A stretch of DNA of 64,000 nucleotides from Diplonema papillatum (GCA_030068145.1 JAPJBO010000036.1:434001-498000); one strand, 5' to 3'. Positions 31,365 through 41,986 are shown, counted from the stretch's first letter. Numbers and translations: made by a program. Notes: generated by a model not told the origin, from the sequence alone.

Positions 31365-32814
31365 GGCGGCTGCGAGCTCCTTCAAGCAGAGGGAGATGCA
31401 CGCCCCTCGCCAGTCGGCGGGATGCGCGCGGGCGGCGGCTGCGTGCTGCGGCTGTATGGGCAGCAGCGGGAACGCCTGCGGCGCGGCGGCGCCGCCGTCG
31501 GCCGGCGGCGCGGCCGCGAGTTTTTCAAGCAGCAGGAACGCACCGGCGCCGCGCAGCTGGAACGAGTGCCGGCACGCCCGCGGCAGCTCGCGCATCTGGT
31601 CGCCGACGAGGGCCGCCCAGCGTTGCGCGGCGGCGGCGGCCGCCACGCCGCTCTGCTGCTGGCTGAGCGCCGCTTGTTTAAGCGCGCTCAGCGACTCACC
31701 CGACGGCCGCGCGCCGCCGACCATCAAGCTGGTGCTCCGCTTGATCATCGGCGCGTCCAGCTCGTCGTACAGCGAAGCGAGCAGCCACTGGTCGAAAACA
31801 TCGAACATCCCCCTTTTCGACAGCCGGGCGTGGCCGGCAGTCACTGTGACTTCCCGCTTCAGGATCTCGTCGAACTTCGCGTGGCTCGACAGCTGCCGGG
31901 GGGAAGTCTTTGGGGATGGTCGGTCGGGTTCGTGTGACACGAGCATGGAGTGGACACGCTTCCCGAAAGACGTCCCGGCGGCGTGCGATAGCGGCAGCAG
32001 CGCGGTGGACCCAGCGGCAGCGTAGTGGCTGCGCGTCTTCGGGACGGTGCGCGCTGAGGGCTCGGGCATGAAGACGCCGTGGAACGGCGCCGGCATGCTG
32101 CTGCGGCGGGCGCCGGGGAACGTCGACGGGTTTGGCAGCGAGTGCGGCGGCGGCGTGTCGTCTGAGTTCTGCCGCGGCTTCGGCGGCGTCGGCCGGATCT
32201 CGGCGCACGCCGGGTTGCGCGGCGGCGTGTCTTCGATGGCGAGCGGTTTGCCGTCCGCAACGTCGTCTTCGGGGCGGCTGACGACAGACGAACCAGCGGG
32301 GTACGCGTCCGTTTGCACTCTACCGGCCACTCGGGTGTCGTTCGGCGCGGCATATGCTTGCTCCGGCTGCGTCCGCGCTGCGGATGCAACCGCCAGTGGC
32401 AAGTCGCGTGAGGAAGGCGACGGAGGCGCGGGGTTTCCGTCGAACTGGTTCCTGCTGGCCGTCAAGTCGCGGGCGGACGGCGATGACGACGCTCCGCCTT
32501 CCCGCTTCTCGCCGTCCTCCCCAGCCTCGGCCTCGTCGGTCGCCGCCATGTACCGCGTGAGCGCCTGCATCCCGGCGGCGCCCAGCTCCTTCGACGCGTA
32601 GTCGTCCATCCGGCTGTTCAGCCGCGATATCTTCGGCGCCGTCGTTTTCCGCAGCGTCCCGACCACGAAGCCGGTGTTCACTCGCGGCGAGCCCTTTTGC
32701 GGCCCGGCATCCACGCCGCCATTGGCGGTCCACATCAGCTCAGCGCCGGTCTCTTTTTCCCCCCGACGAACAGCAAAGCGTGCCAGACTAGCCACCCGAA
32801 CGGCTGCTTGACTT
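31365..32814 (-). CDS. Pro/Ser/Ala-rich exon, probably upstream part of the CH gene
   Basis: A 483-codon exon bounded by acceptor CTGCCTGCAG (32815-32824) and donor GCC|GTATAC (31364/31365). It enters in phase 2 (1 nt) and leaves in phase 0. There is no initiator ATG, so a further upstream exon is needed. The sequence is mostly disordered (DDTPPPHSLPNPSTFPGARR), with a more ordered stretch (KFDEILKREVTVTAGHARLS ... FDVFDQWLLASLYDELDAPM) and poly-Ala. The next acceptors downstream on this strand (28050 and 27528) begin in phase 0, so it would read ...KELAAA|SAAPPPASEL. This makes it a candidate N-terminal part of the Sfi1/CH protein, with the satellite in the intron. The link is inference. Confidence 0.65.
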
Positions 32815-33106
32815 CTGCAGGCAGGTTTTCCTCTACCGGCTTTTTATTTGTTCTTCCAGTTTTTTTTTTTTAAAGTGAAAGTTTTGTGCGTGTGGGGGGG
32901 GGGGTTTCTTGTCCCCTCACCACGTCTTTTGGTTTCGTCCTGGGATGCTCTTCTTTCCTTTCCCACCCTCCCCTTCAGCCTCCGCTTGCGGGGCGAGTCT
33001 TCCTGGCAGTGGTTTTTATGAACAATCGTGTACATACAATCGTGTCGGTGTGGGCCGCTCACGACTGCGGGGTTAGAAAAACGCAACGCAAAGCAGGACC
33101 GACCAG

Positions 33107-34165
33107 TGCGGCTTGTGGGTTTGACACCGTAAGCCTCGCACACGTGTCAAGCCTCGCACACGAACCAGCTAGTAGATGGTTAGATGGGTCTTTCGCCCCT
33201 ATACCCAGCTTTGACGAGCGATTTGCACGTCAACACCGCGACGGACCTCCACCAGGGTTTCCCCCTGGCTTCGTCCTATCCAGGCATAGTTCACCATCTT
33301 TCGGGTCCCAACAAGTGTACTTAACCTCAAACCCCTTTCCAGTAAATCAGGATCGGGCTGTGCAGCGTCCTCAAGGATTGGCACATCTCCCTTTCAGTGC
33401 GGCTTGTGGGTTTGACACCCTAAGCCTCGCACACGTGTCAAGCCTCGCACACGAACCAGCTAGTAGATGGTTCGATGGGTCTTTCGCCCCTATACCCAGC
33501 TTTGACGAGCGATTTGCACGTCAACACCGCGACGGACCTCCACCAGGGTTTCCCCCTGGCTTCGTCCTATCCAGGCATAGTTCACCATCTTTCGGGTCCC
33601 AACAAGTGTACTTAACCTCAAACCCCTTTCCAGTAAATCAGGATCGGGCTGTGCAGCGTCCTCAAGGATTGGCACATCTCCCTTTCAGTGCGGCTTGTGG
33701 GTTTGACACCCTAAGCCTCGCACACGTGTTAGACTCCTTGGTCCGTGTTTCAAGACGGGTAGTAGAAGATCGCTGTGTCTGACATGAGCCTGCGAGCGTT
33801 TAACCACGTCAGGCCAGCGGGAGCAAGGACGTTGTCCGAAGACGCCGACACTTACCCTTCGCTTACGATGCCGCGGGTCACCTCCTCAACTCATTCCTAT
33901 CCTGGTCAATCCGAGCAAAACTGAGGCAGCCGGCAAGCCGTCTCGCAACAGAAGCTTGGACAATCCAAATAGGTCCAGACGTCTCAAACATAAACCCCAG
34001 TGAAGGAGCAATGATTAAGATTTGAACGCATCTCCAACTCTTACCAATCATCGGTTTCAGGGACCTTTAACCCTCTTTTCAAAGTTCTTTGCATCTTTCC
34101 ATCACTGTAATTGTTCGCTATCGGCCTCCGGGAGATATTTAGCCTTAGCAGAGGCTGCCCTTTCG
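33107..34165 (-). rRNA. Large-subunit rRNA fragment with internal 291-bp duplication (pseudogene)
   Basis: Minus strand carries conserved eukaryotic LSU core sequence: GATAGCGAACAATTACAGTG, AAGAACTTTGAAAAGAGGGT, CCCGTCTTGAAACACGGACC, AAGGAGTCTAACACGTGTGC, CCGAAAGATGGTGAACTATG, GGTGGAGGTCCGTCGCGGTG, GACGTGCAAATCGCTCGTC, TATAGGGGCGAAAGACCCAT, CTAGCTGGTTC. The order matches the 5' third of LSU (helices around D2 to D4). After CTAGCTGGTTC the sequence jumps back to CGTGTGCGAGGCTT, duplicating 291 bp (33109-33399 and 33400-33690). The rest of the LSU and any SSU or 5.8S are absent. A dispersed rDNA fragment, not a working rRNA gene. Confidence 0.93.
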
Positions 34166-34169
34166 TGAG

Positions 34170-34960
34170 CAAGAAGCGAAGGTTTGGCGCTTCTTTCTTG
34201 GGTGCTTTTTTCAGGCTCGGCTCGTATTCGGGGTACCTGAGGGTCTGGGTGCTTCTTGGGTACTTTTTTCAGGCTCGGCTCGTATTCGGGGTAGGAATCG
34301 GACCGCGATTCCCGAAGGCAGACCCGTCAGCAGCTACGCTTTGTTTTGTGCCCACGTGTGTAGTTCCTATGATGATGAACACGTTACCATACGAAAAAAA
34401 CGCGCTGAACGTGATCCGGAGTCGAGGTTGGCGTAGCAACCCCAGTCTTTGACGATGCAAGCCTGCCCCTTGTGGTACCTGCATTTCAAGTTCACGCCAC
34501 TCATCAGCTGGGGTGGTTTGCTGTGCCCTTCTAAGAGAGTTGAAGTATGGCTAAAGAGGTTGTTCGTGGCAACAAGAACGTAGGGAATATTTCCAGCCGC
34601 CATCGTCGTCCTTCCAGCATCCCTGATGCTTCTCCTCGTTCCTGCTACCGCGACGTTTTTTCCCGAAACCTGAGGAAACGCAAAGAGATGAAGACGACGG
34701 GTACTTTTTCTCGCTCATTTACAGGCCTGTCGGCAGAGGGAACCCGTTGGTCTTCCCAGAGTCGAAGCGTATCTAGAAGAAAAGGGTGACAAAAACTGAA
34801 GAAAAGGAATAGTTGAGTCGCAGCTCCCGAGCAAGCTCGAGCGAGAAAGGACTACTTACGGACCACTTTTTCTCAGGAGCGCGGACAGTCGTGTCTCTTT
34901 CTAAAAGGTTCGGTATATACCGCACGTACTCAAGAGGTCCAACCAACTATTCCTGCGTTT
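34170..34960. other. No gene identified; possible coding relic
   Basis: CTCGGCTCGTATTCGGGGTA is directly repeated (about 34215 and 34274). The minus strand at 34400-34600 encodes protein-like LMSGVNLKCRYHKGQACIVK, not attached to recognisable splice sites. Confidence 0.35.
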
Positions 34961-34962
34961 AA

Positions 34963-35146
34963 ATTCCTTGGAGGCGCCGCCCGGAAGGCTGGGGAGAAAC
35001 GACACGACTAAAAATGGGTATTTTTATTGGTTTTACCCGGCACGAAACTCAGAATTGCCCGTGGCAATTTTCTCCCTTCTACCATTTCACACACAACTTG
35101 CGGCCTCCTCGAGCGGTTTCTTCAAGGCAAGGTGCTTGATATAGAA
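34963..35146 (+). mobile_element. Family A element, strongly diverged
   Basis: CCTTGGAGGCGCCGCC at the left; GCGGCCTCCTCGAGCGGTTTC at the right; core AAAAATGGGTATTTTTATTGG. Recognisable mainly by layout and by matching ends. Confidence 0.5.
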
Positions 35147-35679
35147 GGAGAAGCGAAAGGGGTGCGGGGATTGAACAATGAGGAGGAAGTCCGGGGAGTT
35201 TGCACTGAGAGGGTTGACCAGTGAGCCACGCAGCTGGGCTCGGCAGAACTGAACTTGGAAGGTCCGGGCAAAGTGGGAAAACGATTCGCATTGACTTGTA
35301 GCATCGCACTTTTTCGCGCGTACCACAGAGAGAGAGAGAGAGAGTTAAAGTAGAGTTTAAAACGTAGTTCCGTGGTATCACCTGAGGGAGGTAATTTCAA
35401 AGCCGCCCGTGTGTGGGAATGTGAAGGAACCCCACGGGTCACAGCACCTATTAGGCAAAAAAAACCTTCAGCATGCAGAAAACGACGTTGCGGAATCGTT
35501 TTCCCACTCCGCTTGGACGGAAGAGAAACTGTGTTGCAAAGGTTACTTGCATGCTTCGCTCGCGGGTGGGAAAACCACCTTGCCCGCCATCAGGGATGTG
35601 AAGGGGGGACAATGTGCGCGAGGGGGGCATTCCTCCTTCGGATTTCTACTGGTCGCATCTCGTGCCGTCAGGTTGGGGG

Positions 35680-35860
35680 GGGGGGGGGATTGCAAGAACG
35701 TGCTTGGAATGGGTATGTGCTCAACACCGCACTGGTCCCGTCTGCGCCGTGTTTCGGTCCTTTAAGCCACGGACACATAAGGCGGACCATCATCAGCGCG
35801 GAACCTGAGTGTCTGCAGACAGGACTGCGGTGTGAGTCTGGTTTGTCAGGCGGCTGTTCG
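35680..35860 (+). repeat. Dispersed repeat J, copy 1
   Basis: ATTGCAAGAACGTGCTTGGA ... GTGCTCAACACCGCACTGGT ... GGCGGACCATCATCAGCGCG ... GAGTGTCTGCAGACAGGAC. Also at 38355-38505 and 41635-41915 (twice). Preceded by a G-run. Regions 35150-36480 otherwise show no gene. Confidence 0.75.
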
Positions 35861-36849
35861 TAGCTCGTCACAGCCAGGACCACCCGTGCTACTAGAGCAC
35901 AGGCGAATCCATCACGGGGAGAAGGCCCCTACAACCGTGTCTGAGCAATCAGTTAAAAAACTCAGGGCACTCGCCCTGATGGTGACTGCGACTCGCTAGG
36001 CAGCACTGACTTGTCTTCTTTTTACGGTGGCAATCTGCGAAGTAAACTCCGCAGAGCACAGTGGACATGGGTTGCCGTGTGCAGCACCAATGGTTGAAGT
36101 ACCAAAAGGAAAAGTGCCGTCAGGTTGGGGGGGGGGGGGGGGGGGGGGGCTTCTAGCAACAGCTTGCTTTGTCGGATTGTTCATTGATTGGCCGTGTCAT
36201 GGACACGTCTTTTTTATTGTGCGTCTGAATTGACGAGAGCACGACTACCTTGGGTAGACAGTGGCCGGGACCCCGGTACGCGGAATAGATGCTCTTCCCT
36301 TCGAGCTTCAGTAACGACTTACTCGCTGGGTGCGCCGCGCCTTCACACGACAACCACCTTCTGTCCAGCGAAGGGAAATACTGAAGACTGCTGCGTACCG
36401 GGCTCAGCTCATTGTTGAACAGCAAAGCGTGTTGCACTCGCAGGAAAAAGCCGAAGAAGAAGCGCCGCCGGCGGCGAACGCGAGCGTTCAACGAAAAACA
36501 ATTCCCTCCCCTCATCATTTTCCGGTTTCAACCGTGGCTAGCCAGTGACGTGTCTTATTTGGTGTTCCCGTCGATCCCGAAGGACGATCAGTTTGGTGGC
36601 TTGCGACTTTTTCTTTTGTGTTGCCGACATTTTTTCTTTTTCTGGGGTAGTCGGCGGATACCGCCTGTGACACATAAGTACGCGTAAGAAATCTAGGTTT
36701 CGCATCTCTCTTTCTATGGCCAGCCCAGCGGCGGCGCAGGAGGGCAGCACTTCTATCGACGAGTAGTGCCATGGTCCGATGAAGACAGGAGGTGTCTGCA
36801 ACACCAAGAAACAGCCCCAGAAGCATGTAGCACTGCGTATCCAACATCT

Positions 36850-36936
36850 TGAGAGAGAGAGAGAGAGACGAGTTAGAGTGCAGGGACCATCTCTCCGGGG
36901 AGTTTCCGGTCTCCTCACTTCTCTTCGCACTGCTAC
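36850..36936 (-). repeat. Family B1 element, complete
   Basis: Minus strand: GCCCGCC|GTAGCAGTGCG, GTGAGGAGACCGGAAACTCC, GGAGAGATGGTCCCTGCAC, TCTAACTCGTCTCTCTC..CAAG. It has the form of a ~90-bp intron: GT start, CTAAC branch-site consensus, pyrimidine tract and AG. A small open frame begins at the ATG directly after it (36847-36515), unidentified. Confidence 0.6.
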
Positions 36937-37263
36937 GGCGGGCGTAAGTCGCTCCGGAGGCGCGCCGCAGGTCGCGGCTCTGCTACAGTGAGTGGTAGCA
37001 CCGGAGTTGGTGCTGCAGCGGGCGCTCTGGCCGGCGGGTGAGCTCGTCTCGCGGGGGATCGCCGCCTTGAAGCGCTGCGGGCCCTCTTCTTCCTCGCGAC
37101 TGCGCGGCCTACGGCGGCGGCAAACACCTTGATGGGAAACTTCAGCTTCCAATTAGCGAAAGCTACGTCCTGAGGGTACACGGGTTTGGCGTCGTTCCAG
37201 CTGTCTTTGGAGCATACTGCTTCTATGCCGTTTAACTTGATTCGATCAAGGGCAGACGACTGC
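36937..37263 (-). CDS. Coding-like region directly after the thioredoxin gene stop, shifted frame
   Basis: After the stop of the thioredoxin gene, the +1-shifted frame reads protein-like sequence (ALDRIKLNGIEAVCSKDSWN, then YPQDVAFANWKLKFPIK) up to a possible donor AAG|GTGTTTGCC at 37127/37128. A basic/Pro-rich tail follows to 36933. Removing one T near 37267 would fuse it to the thioredoxin protein. It may be a C-terminal domain (PITH-like as in TXNL1 is one guess) lost by a frameshift, or an exon of another gene. Confidence 0.4.
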
Positions 37264-40200
37264 TCAGAAGTCGTCATCGAAGCTGATGGGATTCATCGTG
37301 CTGTCCAAGAATGCGTGTACCTGATTGGAAGAAAACGGGTGGTTTTGCTTTGTTCAAACAATACACGGAGAGGAGCGCCGCCGGCAGATCTTTCGAATGT
37401 TTCGTCGCTGCTCGAAGAACAGCAACAACCCTGCGCACTGCCACACGACTCCGAAGGGGCGAGGAAAAGGCTCGATTCCCCGACAGCTTCAGCGCCGGCA
37501 GTATGTGCAGCATCCCCGCCAAAATACCCGGAGGGGGCCCGCAGGCTATTCACTCAAAAACGATCGGGCTCTTTTCTTGGAGAAACATTTTGTTGAACGC
37601 TGACGCCCGCCACGAAACCGAGATTTACCACAGCACATTTACCTCCTTTGAACTCTTGTTGCGATTTCGCACCTGGCAGTCTTCGAGTATTTCTTACAAG
37701 GCAGGTGCTGTACAAAATACTCGAGGGCTGCCTTGCGTTTTTTTCTTGGAGAAACATTCTGATGAACGCTGACGCCCGCCACTAAACCGAGGTTCACCTG
37801 TGGCACATTACCTCCTTTGAACTCTTGCTGCGATTTTGCAACTGGCCGTCTCTTCAAGCATTTCTTATATATATATAGAGTGCCCCACGGTGACGTCGCT
37901 GCTCGGAACGTCGTCAGTCATCGTGAAGCTGAGAGGAGCCATCGTGTCACCGAGAAACGCGTGCACCTGCGGAGAGTGTAGTAGCTCAGTGTACTTTCAG
38001 CATCGGAATCGTGCAGAGAGTGAGAATTCGCTTGAGTTTTAGAGTGCAAGTTCGCTTAGGGATCTGACCATAGTCGTGAAGGCTCCTTTAAGGTATAGTA
38101 TGTTTGTGTGTGTATCGTATCTGCTGTAGTGGCAGTACGTGTGCTTGTGTGTGTATCGTTGTTGCCTGTTGCCGACTATTCGACTTCTGCTAGCGCGCGC
38201 TTTTCGTCTCCAGATGACTTTTTTGCAGATGGGAAACGAGTCTTCTCGACAACTATATATATGTGGTGCCTTCAGGCAAATACTAGGCCTGCACATCGAT
38301 TCCGATGTACCTTTCGGTAGACGGCCGCAACAACGCAAGCCCGGCGAGCATGGGGCACGGGAAGGGTTCTGTACTCAACACCGCACTGGTCGGTGCAGAT
38401 AGGGCCTTTAAGCACGGGCATATAAGGCGGACCATCAGCAACACGGAACCTGAGTGAATGCAGATAGAACAGCGGTGTGTGTCTGATTGGCGAAGCAAAC
38501 ACCCCAGGTTCACGTCTACAGGGAGGGCCGGGAGGGAAGGGGGCGCACCTTGTCGTAGTCGGAGTGCTGCAGCGAGGCAATTTTCGCGCCCTCTTTGTAA
38601 ACTTGAAACGTGGGGATCTTGGGGACGCCGCACGCCTTGTGGAGGTCGAGGAAGCGGTCGCGGTCGACTTTGATGAACGAGGCCTCCGGGTATGCCGCGG
38701 CCAGCTCGGGCAAGCGGGGCGCAATCCGTTGGCAAGGCGCGCACCACGTCGCAGAGAAGTCGAAGACAGTATAGGAGCTGCCCTTGGACAGCCTGTCGAA
38801 CTGCTCGGTCGATTCAAGGTCTCGGAAGGCCGGCGCTGCGGGGCTGGCATCGACCTGCATCGGCACGGGTTCGTCCTTCGCCGCAGGCTCATCTTCGTCA
38901 TCGGAGTCGAGGGTAAATGACAACGAAGTCATTGACTCAGTCAGGAACTCGCGCACCTGGTTGATTGAATTCAAGGTGGAAGTTTCGCTTAAGGATCTGG
39001 TTTTTGAAGCCTTCGGATGTCCTTCCACCCAACGGGTTCTTCTTCGCGGTAGTGGTGGTAGAAGGTCGGTATTTTAAAGTCTCCAGTTGTCGTAGAGGCT
39101 TGGGTAGGAAGGAGGGTTGAAAATAATGAAAACAGTGAGGTGCGGCACTTTATTTTTAGAGTTAAAGTTCGCTTGAAATTCCGGGGTTTTAGCGTCTCCG
39201 TGTGACCGTTGATAAATGGGTTCTCTTAGAGCAAGAAAGGGCTATATGGTTACGGGTTGTATATTTGGCGCACGCTTTCGTTATGGTGGCATACATTATA
39301 TTTTTGTAGTAAAGATGAAGCCGTGCATGTTCCGAAGTAGCAGAAGTGTCAGAGAGTTGTGCTACATCTGGAGTTCTCAGATACAGCTCAGATAGTTAGA
39401 TGTCACTTGTTGGATACCCGTGTGCTGCATTCGAAAAGGTTTGCGTATCTGGTGTTGAAAATTGAACAGCCTTTGCTGGGGAGGCTTTCGACCCGAAACT
39501 AGATAGAAAAACGATCGTATTTGGCTTCGTCGCGGTCGTCCACGGGACGAAGTAGGTGAACCTACTGCCAAAGTGATCAATACTTATCGGAAACAGAAAA
39601 ATATTTATCGGAAACAGAAAAATATTTATCGGAAACAAAAAATATTTATCGGAAACAAAAAAATTATTTATCGGAAACAAAAAAAATAGTTATCGGAAAC
39701 AAAAAAAATAGTTATCGGAAACAAAAAAAAATATTTATCGGAAACAAAAAAAATATTTTATCGGAAACAGTTTCCGATAAATATTTTCCCGACTTAAGTG
39801 CTTCCCTTATGGTTTTCTCCGTTATATTTTTGTAGTAAAGATGAAGCCGTGCATGTTCCGAAGTAGCAGAAGTGTCAGAGAGTTGTGCTACATTTGGAGT
39901 TCTCAGATTCAGCTCTTTCGCGTGCTTCTGACGGTTTCTGAGCCGCGAGACTGGTTCAGTCTGACTTCACCTGACTGCAAAGCATGTAAGTCCCTCTCAC
40001 GACACAAAACGCGAAGGCGCGCCTACCAGTGAGAGAGAAGGCATACCAGATCGCTGTCGGAGTTCTGCAGCGACCCGAGCTTTTCGCCGTTTTTGTAGAC
40101 TTGGAACGTGGGGATCTTGGCGACCCCGCTGGCCTGGTGGAGGTCCAGATACGCGTCACGGTCGACTTTGAAGAACGAGGCTTTGGGGAACGCCGCGATC

Positions 40201-40790
40201 AAGTCGGGGAGCTTCGGCGCAATACGTTGACAGGGAGGGCACCACGACGCGGAGAAGTTGAAGACTGTGTAGGAGTCACGCTTGGAGAGCTCGTGGAACT
40301 GGGCGACGGATTGGATGCTCGTGATGGAGCTGGCGGGGGCCGCGGGGGATGAGCCGGGCGCTGGCAGGGTTTTGCTGAGCGAGGCGAACAGAGCGTCCGT
40401 CGGCGCCGCGAACGCGGATTCCTGCGCCACGACCGAACTGCGGTCGAACACGAACACGGCCGGGGCCGCGGAGAAGCCGAGCTCGTGGCAGATCTCGCCG
40501 CTTTCGTCGTCTTCGTCGGCGGAGAGCCTCAGGACCGGCACCCGCGCGCCCAGCTTCTCCGCCAGCGCCGCCGCCCGCGCGCTCTTCGCCGCGTCCCAAC
40601 CGGCGGTGAGTACGACGGCGCAGCGGCCGTTGCGGCTCAAGAACGACCGGGTTGCCTCCAAGTCCACGGCAGGCTGCCTCCGCGCTGCGCGCGGCTTCTT
40701 TTCGGAACACTCTACGGGGTGCTCTCTCTTCCTCTTCACCGAGCCCGTGCTCGTGACATTCGCGTCGAGTTGCCGCAGTGCCGTGCCCAT
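37264..40790 (-). CDS. Multi-domain thioredoxin-like protein
   Basis: Exons: 40790-40047 (248 codons), 38956-38549 (136) and 37320-37264 (18 plus stop), all phase 0; total 402 aa. Probable disulfide reductase. Exon 1: a thioredoxin-like fold lacking the active site (residues ~55-120, AGWDAAKS where CxxC should be), then a thioredoxin domain with WCPPC (183-187) and cis-Pro motif KIPTFQVY. Exon 2: its last helix (VREFLTESMTSL), a linker, and another domain with WCAPC and KIPTFQVY. Exon 3 gives the final helix, VHAFLDSTMNPISFDDDF. Each intron falls just before the last helix of a thioredoxin fold, so the exons are interchangeable modules. Donors: CTG|GTATGC and AAG|GTGCGC. Basic KRKR near residue 20 may be nuclear. 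A dead extra module is at 37868-37966. Confidence 0.85.
37590..37870 (+). mobile_element. Two family A elements in tandem
   Basis: First copy (to ~37716): AACGCTGACGCCCGCCACGA ... GGCAGTCTTCGAGTATTTC. Second copy begins AAAATACTCGAGGGCTGCC and ends GCCGTCTCTTCAAGCATTTC followed by TATATATATA. Both lie between the last exon of the thioredoxin gene and its decayed third module, where the missing catalytic part would be expected. Confidence 0.75.
37868..37966 (-). pseudogene. Decayed extra thioredoxin exon (only the helix module left)
   Basis: Acceptor CTCTCCGCAG (37967-37976), then VHAFLGDTMAPLSFTMTDDV followed by PSSD, homologous to the start of exon 2 (VREFLTESMTSLSFTLDSDD) and to the last exon. 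The catalytic thioredoxin part that should follow is absent; the frame runs into TATATA and a family A element. A family B2 motif (AAGCGAACTTGCACTCTAAA) precedes it. Probably skipped in splicing. Confidence 0.75.
38355..38505 (+). repeat. Dispersed repeat J, copy 2
   Basis: GTACTCAACACCGCACTGGT ... AAGGCGGACCATCAGCAACA ... GAGTGAATGCAGATAGAACA. It lies in the intron directly after the donor of thioredoxin exon 2. Confidence 0.75.
39150..39210 (-). repeat. Family B2 element, full consensus
   Basis: Minus strand GTCACACGGAGACGCTAAAA, CCCCGGAATTTCAAGCGAAC, TTTAACTCTAAAAA. It lies 200 bp upstream of thioredoxin exon 2, whose own acceptor has a shorter version (AAGCGAAACTTCCACC) at 38975-38995. 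Confidence 0.65.
39296..39389. repeat. 94-bp direct repeat, left copy
   Basis: TTATATTTTTGTAGTAAAGA ... GTGCTACATCTGGAGTTCTC. Nearly identical (two to three differences) to 39822-39916, inside thioredoxin intron 1. Confidence 0.9.
39575..39790. repeat. ~22-bp A-rich minisatellite ending in an inverted copy
   Basis: Nine or so copies of TTATCGGAAACA(A)n TAT. The last is followed by TTTCCGATAAATATTT, the inverse, giving a terminal hairpin. Confidence 0.85.
39822..39916. repeat. 94-bp direct repeat, right copy
   Basis: See 39296-39389. The pair brackets 432 bp that include the A-rich minisatellite. Confidence 0.9.
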
Positions 40791-41026
40791 CTTTCTCCCA
40801 CCCCGCGCCCTGCCCCAGTCGAAGAAAACCTGCGGGTAGTGGCAGGCTTCGGAGGTCGTTGTTGTTGGTGCTGGTTTTGAGGGATAAGGAAAAGGTAAGA
40901 AATCTTTTTGCGGTGGTCTCCGCCGGCCCGGTAGTTTGTGCTACCGCGAACTTCTTTTACACTACGTCGTTCTCTTCTCTTCTCACGACTGTGCGTACTC
41001 TTTCACTCCTTTTCTCACTTTGGCTT

Positions 41027-41156
41027 TGTTTGTACGTGCCGGGGGAGGATTAGCCTGTTCGTGATTGATAGTGAGTGAATATGATCGTCAGGCTAATCTT
41101 CTCCCAAACACGCTGCCAGCGTTCTCTTTCGTGTTTACAAAGCATTGTTACGACGA
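41027..41156 (+). repeat. Family C hairpin repeat, copy 2
   Basis: TTTGTACGTGCCGGGGGAGG, ATTAGCC ... GGCTAAT, CTTCTCCCAAACACGCTGCC, TTCTCTTTCGTGTTTACAAAG. The GATTAGCC and GGCTAATC arms pair. Confidence 0.75.
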
Positions 41157-41454
41157 AAAAAAAAACTCCTGTGACCGACACTACGAACACATTCGCAATG
41201 AATGTGGGCCCCAGGCTTCGGAGGGGGGTATTCTTCGCTTTTTCTCACGAGACAGGGGGACGTTGTTATTGGTGCTGGTTTTGAGGGTAAGGAAAAGGTA
41301 AGCTACCTCCATTTCTTTTACACTCGTTCTCTTCTCTACTCACTACTGGACGTACTCTTTTACTCTCTTTGGCTAGCCAAAAAAAGACTCCTGCTGCTGC
41401 GACCGACACCACGAACACATTCGCAATGAATGTGGCCCTGGGCCGCCCCACGTG

Positions 41455-41560
41455 CATACATGTTGAGCATCGAGTTCTTTAAAGTGCACGTGTCATGCAT
41501 ACATGTTGTGAGCATTCAGTTCTTTAAATTGCAAGTGTCATGCATACATGTTGAGCAGGG
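41455..41560 (-). repeat. Dispersed repeat I, two tandem copies
   Basis: CATACATGTTGAGCATCGAG, TTCTTTAAAGTGCACGTGTC, then the same again with TTCAGTTCTTTAAATTGC. Confidence 0.65.
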
Positions 41561-41634
41561 GTTGCCATGTAGCCCGTATCGGTCTAAGTCAACACTGTTA
41601 CTTTCATGGGATGTTCACGAAACAGGGGGAGGGG

Positions 41635-41915
41635 GAGATTGCAAGAAAACCGCAAGAACGTGCTTGGAATGGATGTGTGCTCAGCACCGCACTGGTCTCG
41701 GTCCTATAAGCGTACGGAGACGTAGAGGCGGACCACCACCATCAGCGGAACTGAGTGTCTGCAGACAGGACAGCGGTGGGAGTCTGGTGGAGAACTTGCG
41801 TGAAATGGATACTTCCTCAACATCTGCACCGTGTTTCGGTCCTTTCCAGCCACGGACACGCAAGGCGGTACATCAACGTATCTGCAGGCTGGGCAGCGGT
41901 GTGGGTCTGGTGCGG
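41635..41915 (+). repeat. Dispersed repeat J, two adjacent copies
   Basis: GCAAGAACGTGCTTGGAATG at 41654 and a second, partial copy from about 41803 (CTTGCGTGAAATGGATACTT ... TGTTTCGGTCCTTTCCAGCC). Confidence 0.7.
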
Positions 41916-41986
41916 GTATGGCAGGCTCAGGCAGGAGGTCTATTCGTAGCGCACTTGCGCTGGCTACATGGCGGCGAGACACTGTG

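Noticed and set aside
28457..31401. Very long ORFs (700-950 codons) on the minus strand
   Set aside because: They are produced by the 21-bp repeat, whose length is a multiple of three; the translations are monotonous heptads and all frames are open.
33199..33675. Two identical 61-codon ORFs and a 298-codon plus-strand ORF over 33-34 kb
   Set aside because: The DNA is LSU rRNA sequence; the ORFs are incidental.
35150..35240. Possible tRNA (TTCAATCCCCGCACC-like T-arm on the minus strand)
   Set aside because: T-stem and acceptor arms do not pair and no D-arm/anticodon fold is possible.
39296..39916. LTR retrotransposon
   Set aside because: The direct repeats are only 94 bp and the interior is non-coding minisatellite; no TG..CA ends or primer-binding site.
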